DNA of 64,000 nucleotides, taken from positions 30,427,696-30,491,695 of the forward strand of contig CM034603.1 of NCBI GenBank assembly GCA_020091685.1. The letters run 5' to 3'. The notes beneath the pieces are model-generated. The model did no database searches. It was not told the origin of the DNA and saw only the letters and a program-made list of their open reading frames with translations. Shown here piece after piece: positions 34,386 to 44,243 of the stretch. Positions within the stretch are counted from its first letter, which is position 1. The number at the start of each line of letters is the position of its first letter. This stretch comes from Lutjanus erythropterus. Taxonomy: Eukaryota > Chordata > Actinopteri > Lutjaniformes > Lutjanidae. The position numbers were made by a program, and so were the translations under genes.

Positions 34386-36850
34386 GCACCTGGACGATCT
34401 GGGGATGCTTGTGTCTTACAGCGAGGGGTGGGTTGGGTAACAGGCGGTACTCCCTCTTGTTGGCCTACACTAGAGTCCAACATGTGTACATATATCATAC
34501 TGTAACAAGTTTTAACACATTTACTTCCATTTATTTAAAACTTTAACCACAATACGCATATATATATCTTAGATTATCTATCTGTCTTTCTGAAAATAAA
34601 CATACTGTACTGCATATAATGTTTGTAACCTCGATTTTTGTCCTTTCCCATTTTGAGGACTCTTCCTTATCAAAGTTGACTACCAACGAATACATGCAAT
34701 TGGTATGTATGAGGTAGTTTTTTTCCACAGTTTTTAGAGCAATTCGCACAAGCTTGTGCAACAGTCGCTATCTGTGCCCTTTGGTGCTTTGCTTTTTTTC
34801 TTTTTTCTTTTTTTGTTATTTTTGCTGCTGCTTCAAGCACATAAAGCAAAGCTTTACCATGTTCCTCTTGTTTAAAAGACATACTCATTATTAATGTCAG
34901 AAACGTTCTAAAACCAGTGTGTAAGAAAACTTGCAACGTTTTGATTTCAGTTCTGTTGACGGCATTTTGTAAGCAGTTAGCTACATTGCACAATCTCATG
35001 ACACCAGTGAAAAGACTTAGGATGACTCATCATGTTACTAGTCTTAATTCAGGACCAGTTTTCTGCATTTTATCAATGTGTGCAGGTCAACAACATGGAG
35101 GACTTAGATTTGCATGGGGGAGCCACCTCACTGACAGTTTCCCTTTGCCCCCTCATCTCCTCCTTCCCTTCAATCCTCCTCTCCCCCTCCCTGCTGCTTT
35201 CCAGAAGTGTCTGTTCATTGTTATTGACACATCACATCTGAATGAATTCCTGCCACTAGACAAATTGCTTTTATCTATCTTGTCATCTTCGTCCTTTTTC
35301 CAGTATAGAACTCATCTTAATGTGAGAGGATGTGGTTAAAAATGTGTTGATCTGAGTCCAGCGTCCGCTTTGAGTGTTTTTGGTTTGGGATGCTTCATTT
35401 GATCTCTGTCTGTTTTCTACCCCCCAGATTCCAATAATATCTGCAGATCATCTGAGTAGTCACAAGTACTTGACTCAAATGTAGTTCCTCTCAAGAACAG
35501 TGAGTTCCTATTTAACTCCTCACATTCGCTCTATTCATAACAGTTTGTTTACTTTGTGTTGTAGCATTTTAGCTCTGGTTTACTTGGTTTTGTGTGCACA
35601 TAGAGAACAACTTGTAAATTTACTTTCTACCTCTTTCAGTAGCAAAACTTAAAGGGATAGTTTGAATTTTTCTAAGTGGAGCTGTATGAGCTACGCCCCC
35701 AGTACTATTTTAGGAAGCTAAGCGATACACTGGTGTAGACAGAGTCAGCAGCAGAAGGTATTTTAGCCACTTAAAAAAAGGTCAGCCAAAAAAAAAAAAA
35801 AACATCAGTGTAAAAACTAAAAAGTTGTGAAAACTCAAAATTTCAAGGCAACTTATTTCAATAGATTTTTGAGTTCAAATCGCAAAAAATTCAAACTCTT
35901 TGAAAAAGTTTACCAACTTACTGTTCTTCTTTAGATAAACTTCAGTCTTTAAGTTTTAGAAACCCCCAAGAAGTATTTCAAAAATTGTTGGGTATACTCA
36001 CTGAAGTGAAAGGAAATAATGGTTAGTAATTTATTATTTTCAGTTGCACCCATTTAATATTCAAGCACACAAATAAACAAATAAATAAATTTTTTTGGGG
36101 GGGGGGTTACTAAAACACAAAGATTCAAGTTTATTTAAGAAAGAAAAAGGAAATTATCTTTAAAAAAAGAAGAAGAAGAACACTATAGGTCGGTAAAACT
36201 TTTAGTTTATTTCAAAACTGGAGAGTTTTGAGTTTGATTCAAAACTCAAAAGTCTAGAGAAGGCAGTTGCCTTGAAACCATGTTTTCTCAACATTTTTTT
36301 ACAGTGCTATATTTAGAATATTTTCCACCATTTTAACTTCCCGTCAGACAGACTTAGCTTTTTCTGTGAAACCACCCACATGTACACCAAACATCACTTA
36401 ATTTTACCTCGCAGGACTCTGGAGTTGCTGGTCTACCGCCGTATTGATTGGTTAGATTGTTTGTGTGACTTTGATAAATTTGAAATAGCCCTTCAAAACA
36501 TAGAAGTCACACAACAAAACAAACAAACTGATCAAGGCAGCAGGAGACCAGCAACTCCTGTGATCTGCAAGTTAAAATTAAAGTTTTTGCCAAAGGAGTC
36601 TGGTGGCTTTAGTGAGAATGATATTTGGCTTGTAGAATAGACGTTTCCCATCAGAAAAGGCTGTTTGACACCAAGGTAAAGACGTGAAAATATTCTTGAT
36701 ACGTACTGACCGCCATCTACTGCAGGTAATACACTGATGATGAAAAAGTACCTTATGCAGCCCCACTTCAAAAGATCCAAAGTATCCCTTTAAAGACTCT
36801 TAAGGCAGCCTTTTTCAAGTGAAATCTGTCGTGTCTTACAGATCAAATGA
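22504..36850 (+). CDS. mbnl1: Muscleblind-like splicing regulator 1, 3' part of the gene (exons joined)
   Basis: Zinc-finger RNA-binding protein that controls alternative splicing, localisation and stability of transcripts by binding YGCY motifs. Coding pieces: 22504-22674, 24063-24284, 26822-27061, 29509-29562, 30748-30901, 32659-32694 and 34181-34272, then either 35428-35484 or 36842-36850. The seven shared exons sum to 969 nt, an exact multiple of three, and every junction obeys GT/AG. Visible domains are the end of CCCH finger 2 ([10 protein letters not shown]), finger 3 (C-x7-C-x6-C-x3-H) and finger 4 (C-x7-C-x4-C-x3-H). The linker phrase [25 protein letters not shown] points to MBNL1 rather than MBNL2 or MBNL3, which from memory differ there. 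The first coding exon is outside the window. Linkage to rap2b also supports MBNL1. Annotated from homology and splice signals; isoform use is not shown by sequence alone. Confidence 0.95.
22829..23985. repeat. GGTTCT/AGAACC-rich repeated element, copy 3, inside mbnl1 intron
   Basis: It begins GTTCCAAAAAGGTTCTTCCT and ends near GAACCAAAAAGGGCTCTCC. It has internal GGTTCT and CCTTGGAATAT periodicity in the 23580-23940 stretch and fills most of the 1.4-kb intron between the first two exons in the window. Confidence 0.6.
24063..24284 (+). CDS. mbnl1: mbnl1 exon: alanine/proline-rich linker
   Basis: 222 nt, 74 codons, phase 0. The acceptor is CATCCAG and the donor GAG|GTAACA. It encodes [14 protein letters not shown], then an alanine run, then [19 protein letters not shown], a second alanine run, and [10 protein letters not shown] just before finger 3. 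The first alanine run (8 Ala after Ser) is longer than the 3 I recall for human MBNL1. The linker separates the two zinc-finger pairs. Confidence 0.95.
24285..26821 (+). other. mbnl1 intron, no features recognised
   Basis: 2.5 kb of AT-rich sequence with only short random open frames. I see no clear transposon ends, RNA gene or extra exon. Confidence 0.6.
26822..27061 (+). CDS. mbnl1: mbnl1 exon: zinc fingers 3 and 4
   Basis: 240 nt, 80 codons, phase 0. The acceptor is TTCCCAG and the donor ATG|GTGAGC. Finger 3 is [20 protein letters not shown]. Finger 4 is [18 protein letters not shown]. These are joined by the conserved [14 protein letters not shown] segment and followed by [15 protein letters not shown] and a short alanine stretch. 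All eight zinc ligands are present, so the RNA-binding pair should be functional. The antisense open frame over this exon is a shadow. Confidence 0.97.
27667..29099. mobile_element. Miniature DNA transposon with ~23-bp inverted ends, in mbnl1 intron
   Basis: The left end is CAGTGACTTCGTTTACATGC and the right end, reverse-complemented, is CAGTGACTATGTTTACATGC, nearly identical. The length is about 1.43 kb. Next to each end the phrases about 'ATTCTGAAT' or 'CGGAATAAA' also pair loosely. The open frames inside are short and resemble no transposase I know, so it is probably non-autonomous. It ends about 410 bp before the regulated 54-nt exon. Confidence 0.7.
29327..29508 (+). promoter_or_regulatory. 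mbnl1: AG-exclusion zone and YGCY cluster upstream of the 54-nt mbnl1 exon
   Basis: Between the AG at 29325-29326 and the acceptor AG at 29507-29508 there is no other AG, a gap of about 180 nt. A strong T-rich tract lies at about 29361-29392, far upstream of the splice site. The last 108 nt hold ten YGCY motifs (TGCT, TGCC or CGCT). A remote branch point is expected from this pattern. MBNL proteins bind YGCY, and in mammals this intron region is known to be very highly conserved and to mediate autoregulation of the exon. The arrangement is seen here; the regulatory action is known from mammals and inferred for this fish. Confidence 0.75.
29509..29562 (+). CDS. mbnl1: mbnl1 54-nt regulated exon (nuclear localisation)
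   Basis: Exactly 54 nt, phase 0, acceptor TAATTAAG, donor CTG|GTACTA. It encodes [18 protein letters not shown]. Human MBNL1 has the same 18-residue cassette with Glu in place of Asp. In mammals this cassette strengthens nuclear localisation through KRPL, and MBNL protein represses it. It is too short to appear as a long open frame and was found from the conserved peptide. Inclusion or skipping keeps the frame. Confidence 0.93.
30748..30901 (+). CDS. mbnl1: mbnl1 exon after the regulated cassette
   Basis: 154 nt, phase 0 in and phase 1 out. The acceptor is CTGGGCAG behind a long CU-rich tract (about 30640-30735). The donor is TCAG|GTATGG. It encodes [21 protein letters not shown], then a Met/Gln-rich segment ending AAFLPS. 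The PLPKR motif is the second part of the nuclear-localisation signal in the family. The 175-aa frame starting at 30439 is intron read-through. Confidence 0.94.
31216..32050. mobile_element. TTAAAGGGATAGTT-family element, ~835-bp copy in mbnl1 intron
   Basis: It is bounded by TTAAAGAAATAGTTTGG and CTAAACTATCTCTTTAA, inverted ends with TTAA at both edges. Internal arms pair with each other, including 'AGTGTTTTACCTACAGTAG' against 'CTACTGTAGATAATACGCTG', so a long imperfect hairpin is likely. No transposase. Confidence 0.75.
32659..32694 (+). CDS. mbnl1: mbnl1 36-nt alternative exon
   Basis: Exactly 36 nt, acceptor ATGGGCAG, donor GTTG|GTAGGT, phase 1 at both ends, so it can be skipped without frame change. 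It encodes [12 protein letters not shown] with borrowed end bases. The matching human cassette reads [12 protein letters not shown]. In mammals this 36-nt exon is alternatively spliced and affects self-association. It was found from the conserved peptide. Confidence 0.92.
33164..33807. mobile_element. TTAAAGGGACAGTTTACCCC-family element in mbnl1 intron
   Basis: The left end is TTAAAGGGACAGTTTACCCC followed by AAAATCAAAAATA. The right end is TATTTTTGATTTTCAACTGA followed by ATGGTCCCTTTAA. The termini are inverted, with TTAA at both edges, 644 bp. A related internal fragment, 'GTAGAGATGTTTGCCTTCTC', recurs at about 51860. No coding frame. Confidence 0.8.
34181..34272 (+). CDS. mbnl1: mbnl1 exon VPMMHGGTP...STNQ
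   Basis: 92 nt, phase 1 in and phase 0 out. The acceptor is CCAAAAAAG, with an unusual purine run right before the splice site. The donor is CAG|GTTTGC. It encodes [20 protein letters not shown] and then [11 protein letters not shown]. The human counterpart is one codon longer in the alanine/threonine part. A (TCTA)n repeat begins 21 nt after the donor. Because the length is not a multiple of three, skipping it would change the C-terminus. Confidence 0.92.
34294..34385. repeat. (ATCT)n tetranucleotide microsatellite beside an mbnl1 donor site
   Basis: 23 uninterrupted ATCT units (92 bp) starting 21 nt after the end of the 92-nt exon. The three long serine-isoleucine-tyrosine-leucine frames here are products of the repeat. 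Confidence 0.97.
35428..35484 (+). CDS. mbnl1: mbnl1 alternative C-terminal exon (…HKYLTQM stop)
   Basis: The acceptor is CCCCCCAG. The codons give [18 protein letters not shown] and a TAG at 35482-35484. The human end reads IPIISAEHLTSHKYVTQM, so the exon is clearly conserved. The exon probably continues to 35499, where AACA|GTGAGT is a good donor. That makes it 72 nt and splices onward to the last exon, with the stop codon upstream of that junction. Confidence 0.9.
   Translation: MPIISADHLSSHKYLTQM
35649..36793. mobile_element. TTAAAGGGATAGTT-family element abutting the last mbnl1 exon
   Basis: It runs from TTAAAGGGATAGTTTGAA to GATCCAAAGTATCCCTTTAA with TTAA at both edges. Its left and right halves are separated by a different element (35806-36306). 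Without that insert it would be about 640 bp. It ends only 48 bp upstream of the acceptor-adjacent terminal exon at 36842. Confidence 0.75.
35806..36306. mobile_element. CAGTGTAAAAA element nested inside the preceding one
   Basis: The left end is CAGTGTAAAAACT and the right end TTTTTTTACAGTG. Outside it the host element resumes in register with 'GCTATATTTAGAATATTTTC', the phrase that follows 'ATATCAGTTT' in other copies. AT-rich, non-coding. Confidence 0.7.
36842..36850 (+). CDS. mbnl1: mbnl1 last exon, short C-terminus (I-K-stop)
   Basis: The acceptor GTGTCTTACAG is followed by ATC AAA TGA. Spliced straight from the 92-nt exon (phase 0) it gives ...STNQIK and stop. This resembles the short NQIILK-type ends known in MBNL proteins but is two residues shorter. 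Only nine coding bases; the rest of the exon is 3'UTR. Confidence 0.75.
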   Translation: MK

Positions 36851-39340
36851 ATGTGTGCTGGCACCGTCCAAGCCAAAAGAGTTCAGCCTTTATGTACATA
36901 ACCTTCAGAATGTCAAGCAATGGGACGAGGAGGGTCTGCCATCTCTCAGCCGGTCCACGACGATGGTCTCATCACACGACTAAACATCAAGGGTGCAACA
37001 CATGATCTGTGCCATCTTCCCACATATCAACGTCAAGAAGAATTTGTCGTCAAGTTCAACGTCCAGCCGAGAGAAGAGGGATATCTTGGTGCCGGGGTCA
37101 GTGTGTGTCTCCCCTCTGCGGGGGAACGTTCACATTACACCTCTGTGTCTGACTAAATCATAGCACTCAATTTATTCTAATTATTATCATTACTGCACGC
37201 ACAGAAGGTCAAGAGCGTGGTTGCATCAACGAGCAACATCCAGTGCTGGTACGTTAGTAGACCAAGATCTTTCTTTCCTTTTTTATTTGTTCTGCTTTAT
37301 TATTTTTTATTTTTAATTGATAGCCATATTTCATAGTTTACAAGTGAAATGCAAACATGCACCTTGAATTTGAATTGAAATCTGAAAGGCACAATGATTT
37401 TAACAGGAATTTTATTCGCCAAAAGAATTAGGCATGTACAGTATTGTGTTTTTACGGCTACTAGTGAAACTAGATGTTGAAATGAGGGTCTTGGACATAT
37501 GAATGTTCTGGGTAAACCAACATACCTGTGTACCTTGAAAGCACAGCCAGGCTAGCTTTTTCTCACCTTGTCATGTGCCATCAAGGCCATACAGCTAAAA
37601 CCAGAGTGTTATCTCAGCAGTGTTATTTGTTTACCGAAGGTGAAAGTTTTGTATGGCTCTTTTTTTGTATTGTTTTGTTTTCAGAATCTCCATTGTGAGT
37701 GTTTTTTTTTTTTTAACTTTTTTTTTTTCATTTCTCTAATTAATCAGTTTTAGAAGTGGGATTCTCGCCAATTTTTTTTTGTTAATTTTGATGTTTTTGT
37801 TCTTCTAAAATCAAAAATGGAGGGTTTTTCTAAAGTTTGTCATACCTCTTTTCATAGACTAGTGTTGTGTTTTTGTTTGTTGGGATTACTTTGTTGCTCA
37901 AGTCCCTTGACTCTAAAGCCTGGTGAAGTAGAGGGTGTAGCTTCAATCGACATTGTGTTACCTTGTTCCCCCTCTTTTAAAGAGGAGCGACTCTAAAACT
38001 GTGTCTCCAAGAAGCACTGTTGAGCCATGTGTTGATGGGAATTTTAAAGAAACAACAGACCCCGAAGGTCTATTAGGTCATTTAAAACCACATGTGCACT
38101 TGAATGATTGTTTGTCTGGTCACCCTTGTTTTAATTTCACAACTCATCTTCAAGTGAACTTTCACTTTTGAGGAAACACAACACACATGTTTGTATTTCC
38201 AAGCAAAACATGAAGGTTTTCACTCATGTGTAGATCAGACTACAGAAACCAAAGCACAGTTTTTTCTCTCAATCACATCCACAAAGGGTTACAGAAGCAT
38301 CTCTCCAGAGGCTTAAACAATTAAGGAAACATGTTTATCATCTTTCATTCGTCAGTCACTTCCCTTTTCTGTTTTCACAGACGTGTGTAGTGTGTCTTTA
38401 CCGATTGTAATGTACCTAACAAAGCCTTAGATTACAATTAATGGGTCTCAGCCCAATCAAATGTACTTTCAATCACCATGCAGGTAAAGAACACCAATGA
38501 TGTTTTATAGTTCTCTCACATGCCGCTTATGATCTTTTGTTTTTGTTCTTTCTCTCTATGTAAAAGTAACAATTACTCTCTTAAATTTCATTGAACTTAT
38601 GTGTTATGTACTACTTAAGGATTTGAATCTATTTGAGGTATGTAGTTGTAGATTTTTCTTTTTTTTGCCTTACTATATATTACTTGACAACATTGAATAT
38701 AGCCGTTGTAGATTTTGAGGTAGTATGACATTCATAACTTTTTCAAACCATATAAATGATAATGTGTTGAGTCAGTTTTAAATATTCACTTCATTCATAT
38801 AGCTGGATGTCTTTTTTTTTCAGTTGATGTTACATTATCAGTTAATTTTGTTGATGAAAGACTTTTTTGATACAAGGAATGAGATCAATTAATTCGCTGC
38901 CACTGCAGCATCTCTGAGTAGACAAAAAAGAACTAATGTTTTAACCAACTTTAAATTTTCCTTGTGTAACATGTCAAGATCATGTTGAAAATATATTGTA
39001 TTGAAATATAGATCCATGTTTTAGAGTAAAAATTATTTTCTACTGTATCCATTTCAAAAAGATATGTACTTTTGTTTGAATATTTCTTAAGTTTGCCCTG
39101 AATGTCAGGCCAAAACGAGCAGTGAGATTGACGGGTGTTTGGATGTTTTGGAGGATAGTGAGATTAGGAGAAAGCAAAGACTTCTCCACTCCGGTGAAGT
39201 CGTAAATGCTGCAGATGATGAGTTCTAACCTAAGGGACGAAGGTTGACTTTTTGCACTTCTGTATATAGTCAAATGAACAGAGAAAAAATGTGTATCATA
39301 TTGAGATATTATTTTGAATAAAAAAAGATCTATAATTATA
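36851..39340 (+). other. mbnl1: mbnl1 3' untranslated region
   Basis: About 2.5 kb following the last stop codon, T-rich, without transposon ends or a coding frame of note. It ends at an AATAAA (39317-39322). The early part (36842-37090) is the least AT-rich and looks conserved in style. One TGTTTAC, a miR-30 seed match, lies near 37627. The extent is inferred from the polyadenylation signal only. Confidence 0.5.
39317..39322 (+). terminator. mbnl1: Candidate mbnl1 polyadenylation signal
   Basis: AATAAA in TTTTGAATAAAAAAAGATC. It is the first canonical signal after the long T-rich 3'UTR. Other sites may be used. Confidence 0.4.
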
Positions 39341-40599
39341 AGGAATTTTGCTAGATTAATTTAAATTCTTAAATTAGAAGACCAGCTAAAAAAAATTGCT
39401 TGCAAAGAAGGGCACTAGTTTCTTGGCCAATGCATTCAGAGAAAGCTATGCGCTTTTTGTCTTATTTTATCAGTGGCTAGTATTGCCAGGGAATGTTGTA
39501 GGGGACGAAATATCCCCATGTCATGCTAACTCCACCCCTCCTGTAGGATGACACATCCAATAATGTCCATGTATCATTTGTTGGACTCGGTCATGCAGTA
39601 TTGCTGCTCCCATGGTACAGTTGACACATAAACCTATCAAAATTTGTATTCTATTATAGTTTGATTTGACTGCATGTAAAAGTACAAACATGTAAACAAA
39701 AGAAACTGCGTAGTTTATGTAAAGAAAGATAACACATTCAGATTACAGAATACACAATAATATGTTTGTTTGTTTCAAATTATACATACAGTAGATAACA
39801 TCCACAGTGGGGAGAAATAATACTTCAGAAACAAGTCATCTTACTTTTGTGTGATAAAATATTTTCCGAGCAAACATGTTATTTAAAAGAATGATAAAAT
39901 ATTAGCACTCATCCACCCCAGATACTTTCTCATAGCCATATAACGACAGTCGACACTGACTCGCGGGAAGTTGTTCCTGCTATCATAGCTGTGCACTCAG
40001 CAGGCGAAGGCTCACCACACCAAATGCGTATTTGGCAAATTATAGTCTTTGAAATGAATGTAACAGTCGCCGGTCAACTTGTTTGTGACTCGAGGCTGCT
40101 GTATAGTTGCTACAGAACCAAAGCACCATTTTCTCCAAACCACATGTTCAGTCTCCGGGCTGCAACCAAGGTTTCTCTTCCCTGCTGAGGGCACATGTAC
40201 GCTTTGACTGCTTTTTACTTGTAAGTGCAACCACCGATTACGTATTTGCTAACAGTTGCCACACAATAATGTACTATTCTGTCTTCAGATTTGTTTATGC
40301 ACATTTTATTGTTGCCATAATTGACTCTTGCTGTATGGATGAAAAAAATCTGAATAAAACAATATTTGATTTGCTCATGCAACACTTCTGTGGTCACTGC
40401 CTCGTGTGTGCTGGATGTGTGTGTGTGTGTGTGTGTCGAGTTAGGACGTTCCAGTGAGTGTTTTAAAGTTAAGATGTTCACAGGAATTTAATTTAGATTC
40501 ACACTGATGCCCTGTTGCCTGCTCTGTTACATGTTGCAGGTCAACATGCAAGAAGTTATTATGTTTTGACCCAATTTACTTTTCTTTTTTTTTTTTAAG

Positions 40600-41306
40600 T
40601 TAGTGTCCAAGCTGCCTTAAAAATTTAAGTTGACTGAATTTACAAATGACAAGTTGAGGTAATTTTGCAATAAACTTAATCTTAAAGTTACTACAAGGGA
40701 CTTTCATATTGTTTTGATGTTTGAAACCCCTGTGGGCAAAAATGGAAATGTTTCTATTGTCGTTAAACACAAAATATAAAATAAAATTAGCAAAATAAAA
40801 ATCTCTTCCTGCTTTCTTTTGAAGTGGCGAATGTAATTTGCCAGGAAAAATGTAAACATAGGTTCTGTGGGTCTACATGCTGTAATTTGCTGTAACGTCG
40901 ACACAGCAGTGGCAGACATTAAGAAAAACTACATGGAAACAGACAGTCTTCTCGTGGAAGGTCTCATTTGCTTATATAGGTCGGGTAGAGGCTTCAGAAT
41001 TAAATTGAAATTGTTTCATAAAGAGTTAAAAACTCGTTTTAGCTTTGATTTAGTCATAGTTGAGAAAATATGTTCGTTATGCTGTTCATGTTTCTTTAAA
41101 AACTTGGTCAAGTTAATTCAACTCTGCACAGTACTTTGATTCAACTCATCATTTCAAGTCAAAAGACTTCAAGTTAGAAGAATTCATGTTCATAAGGCCT
41201 TAAGTGTTCTCAAAATCTGAGTATATAAAACTTGGATATTTGCATTGAGTTCATGAAAAAATATTAGTTGACTCTACAAAACTCCTGTATAATTTTTTTT
41301 CAGTGT
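40600..41306. mobile_element. CAGTGTAAAAA-family relic
   Basis: It shares 'AAGTTGACTGAATTTACAAA'-type text and a TTTTTTTTCAGTGTA right end with 3023-3850 and 35806-36306. The left end is eroded and the 40685-40865 repeat lies within it. Confidence 0.45.
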
Positions 41307-41605
41307 ATGTGAAGGGAACAATATAAGACAGTGTATTCAATATTGTTTCCGAACTTCAACCTCATGAACAGTTATTGTCACCTTGAGGGTTACGGTGTCA
41401 GCAAGACTGGAGCAGCTCCACAGAGACTGATGTGTGACAGATGTGCAGGGTTGAATTGATTGTGCTCATTGGGGCAATTTTCGTGAGACTGTGTATTATC
41501 TGGGTCAGAATGGATGATTAAAAAAAAAAAAGTTAGATGAAGCTCATATTAACTCAGAACTGTAGACTGTACTGTATATGAGGACCTAGACTTTTGATGG
41601 ACAGT

Positions 41606-41760
41606 GGTGGAAGAAGTAAGTTAAAGTAGCAATACCACAGAAAATACTCAGCTTCTAGAAAAAAGTCATGCATTGCAAATGTTTTTAAAAGTAACAAAAG
41701 CACAGAAGTATTAGTGGCAAAATGTACTTTAAACAAAAGTAAAAGTACTCAAAAATTACT
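41606..41760. mobile_element. CAGTGGTGGAAGAAGTAAG element relic
   Basis: It opens GTGGTGGAAGAAGTAAG, then AGTAGCAATACCACAG and AAAAGTACTCAAAAATTACT, a widespread fish miniature DNA element. Related to 200-322, 47305-47400 and 63272-63480. Confidence 0.6.
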
Positions 41761-43212
41761 CTTGCAGGATGACCCATTGCAACATGCTGCAACCATCCCC
41801 ATATCAAAACAGACCACACAACAGTATTTTCAAATACAAAACTCAGTGTGAGGTAAATAGAGTTGTATAAAAATAGCTCACACACTGGGGGTGTGACAAA
41901 AAATCAGTTTTCACAACAGATGCAATCTTGCACAGTAAATGTATGTTTAATAAAAGTTTGTTGCTTTGCAAACTGTTGCATTCTTCCTGTTTCACACTGA
42001 AACATAGAGAGACAGAACAGCAACTGTGAAATCTGCACATTGGCTCAAGGCAGGCCTGTGTTCTGAGGCAGTGGTTCCCAACCTTTTTTCCTTTGTGTAT
42101 AAATATGTCATATACCACAGCTTTAAGGTGCTGGAAAAGCTTTCAAGCTTGCACCTTGAAGATCCTTGAAAAGTGCTTGAATTTGGTTTTTTAAAAGGTG
42201 TGCAAACCCTTGAATATTTATTTTAGTTGACATGTGCAAATCTGATTTTGAGAACCTCAGAGCAGAAAAAGTCTTGGGGACCCTCTGTGATTTCTAGCAC
42301 CCCCTAAAGGGGGCCTGGACCCCAGGTTGGAAACCAATGTTCTAAGGTATAAACAACCCCACTTTCAGGGGAGTCTCAGTAAATGGAAGTTTAAAAAAAT
42401 TCAAAATATTTTTAAAATATTTTACAGATTATAGTTAAGACTTGCAGTATTGGGTAATTTTACAGTTTTTTCTCACTTTCTCAGAGTCAGAAACTAATAG
42501 ATGAATTTGAACATATGCTTTTGATGTAATTGGTGAAGTCTGAAGTTTTGTCAAACAGCAACATTAGGCTATCTAGGCTCAATTGTTGAGTGTCTATGGG
42601 ATCAAATGATATAATCAATCCCACCCAAGTCCAGGAATTGAATGAAACTGCACAAGTTTCAGATTACTATGCTTTTTAAGACAAAAAGCAAAAGTTAATC
42701 AGTGAGATTTAATGATTTTTTCATGTGTTGCAACCATCCCCTGATTATGTTGCATCCCCAGGGTTGAGGTCGGTTGTAAAATCTGATTTCTTCCTTTCAA
42801 ATAAATATTGTGATAGCTATGACATGTGTAATCAGCTTTAAATGGCCAAATGTAAGTTACGTTTATAACATAAAGACCTGGCTGATGTGCTCCAAGTAGT
42901 CTCGGAGCAACTGAGTGAAGTGTTGAAACCATGCCCAGTCTCCCCTACTGCAACAATGAAAACTGAAAAAGCGAAATGTGGGAAATAAAAATGTATGAAA
43001 AGTACAAAACTTATACTAACTGGTACAGAATGTGAATTCCTCCTGCACCACTGGACCGTGAAGGGAAGTATGCAAATTGAATAATGAGTTAATGAATGAC
43101 CTCATTAACATACATGCGCATGTGTAATCATAATTACAGGGACAGTGGAGCCTGTTGTTTCAGGGCAGTGACCGTGATGAGGGCAGAGGTCAGTCAGTCA
43201 GACATGCATACG

Positions 43213-43310
43213 GCTGCAGTCTGTGTGTGTGTGTGTGAGTGAGTGTGTGTGTCTGGTCATCTGACTGCTGTGCATGTGTGTGTATGTGTGTATGTGTGTG
43301 TGTGTGAGAC
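43213..43310. repeat. Interrupted (TG)n tract upstream of rap2b
   Basis: Two TG-rich blocks separated by about 25 bp, just before the GC-rich flank of rap2b. They generate the threonine/histidine run in a minus-strand open frame. Confidence 0.85.
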
Positions 43311-43324
43311 TGCGGCTCCTTTAA

Positions 43325-43699
43325 GAAAACGGAACTGAGCCTCCTCGGCTGCTGTTGACGCGCTGAGGATGTGGGCAGGAAACGCCATGCAAGAGCAGCA
43401 CAGACACGATCACGCTTCCCAGCACCGTTGTTGCACAATACAGCGCGATTAAAAAAATGCGCTTTAATCCAGCGCGCTGATGTCCAGGAGCGGTCATTCT
43501 CCTCGGATCTGTGCCCGGCGGCCGTCGCACTGCAGGCGAGGAGGGATTTGAGTCCGATCCGAGCGAGAGGACAGCCTTCCCAGCCTGCTCGGGGTTGAAA
43601 ACATCGGGGCTGGTCAGCGGGTGGGAGAGACAGAAGGCTTCGTCGCGGAAAAAAGGAGGTGTCTGCCTTTTTTTTTTGCGCCCCCCTCCTCCCCGAGCC
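43325..43699 (+). promoter_or_regulatory. rap2b: GC-rich 5' flank / promoter and 5'UTR of rap2b
   Basis: This stretch is much richer in G, C and CpG than its AT-rich surroundings, for example around 43455-43570, as is usual for a CpG-type housekeeping promoter. There is no clear TATA box. Short upstream open frames start at ATGs near 43387, 43457 and 43478 and all stop before the main start. Whether they are transcribed depends on an unmapped start site. Confidence 0.5.
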
Positions 43700-44243
43700 A
43701 TGAGGGAGTACAAAGTGGTTGTTTTGGGGTCGGGCGGAGTCGGCAAATCCGCCCTGACGGTCCAGTTCGTGACGGGCTCCTTCATCGAGAAGTACGACCC
43801 CACGATAGAGGATTTCTACCGGAAGGAGATCGAGGTGGACTCCTCTCCGTCGGTCTTGGAGATCCTGGACACGGCGGGCACCGAGCAGTTCGCCTCCATG
43901 CGAGATCTCTACATCAAGAACGGCCAGGGATTTATCTTGGTCTACAGCCTGGTGAACCAACAGAGCTTCCAGGACATCAAGCCCATGAGAGACCAGATCA
44001 TCCGGGTGAAGAGGTACGAGAGGGTGCCCATGATCCTGGTGGGAAACAAGGTGGACCTGGAGGGCGAGAGAGAGGTGTCCTCTGGGGAAGGCAAGGCGCT
44101 GGCCCAGGACTGGAACTGCCCGTTTATGGAAACTTCAGCCAAAAATAAAGGATCAGTCGACGAACTGTTTGCAGAGATAGTCAGACAGATGAACTATTCA
44201 ACTGTTCCCAGTGGTGGAGACCAGTGTTGTTCATGTGTCCTGC

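Larger units (their letters stand above)
39345..43200. other. Intergenic region between mbnl1 and rap2b
   Basis: There is no receptor-like or other long open frame. Contents are two transposon relics (40600-41306 and 41606-41760), the dispersed repeat at 40685-40865, a TG run near 40417, and 'ACCCCAGGTTGGAAACCAATG' repeat text near 42315. The p2ry1 gene expected from mammalian order is not visible. Confidence 0.65.

Noticed and set aside
34117..34546. Frames with long Ser-Ile-Tyr-Leu repeats
   Set aside because: Produced by the (ATCT)n repeat after the mbnl1 exon donor.
43511..43699. 63-codon N-terminal extension of rap2b
   Set aside because: The frame is open but begins at GTG, not ATG, and every Rap2 protein starts at MREYKVVV. 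Treated as 5'UTR.
43190..43960. 256-residue open frame on the minus strand over rap2b
   Set aside because: It is antisense to the conserved rap2b coding region, with a threonine/histidine run from the TG repeat. A GC-rich gene commonly leaves its reverse strand open.
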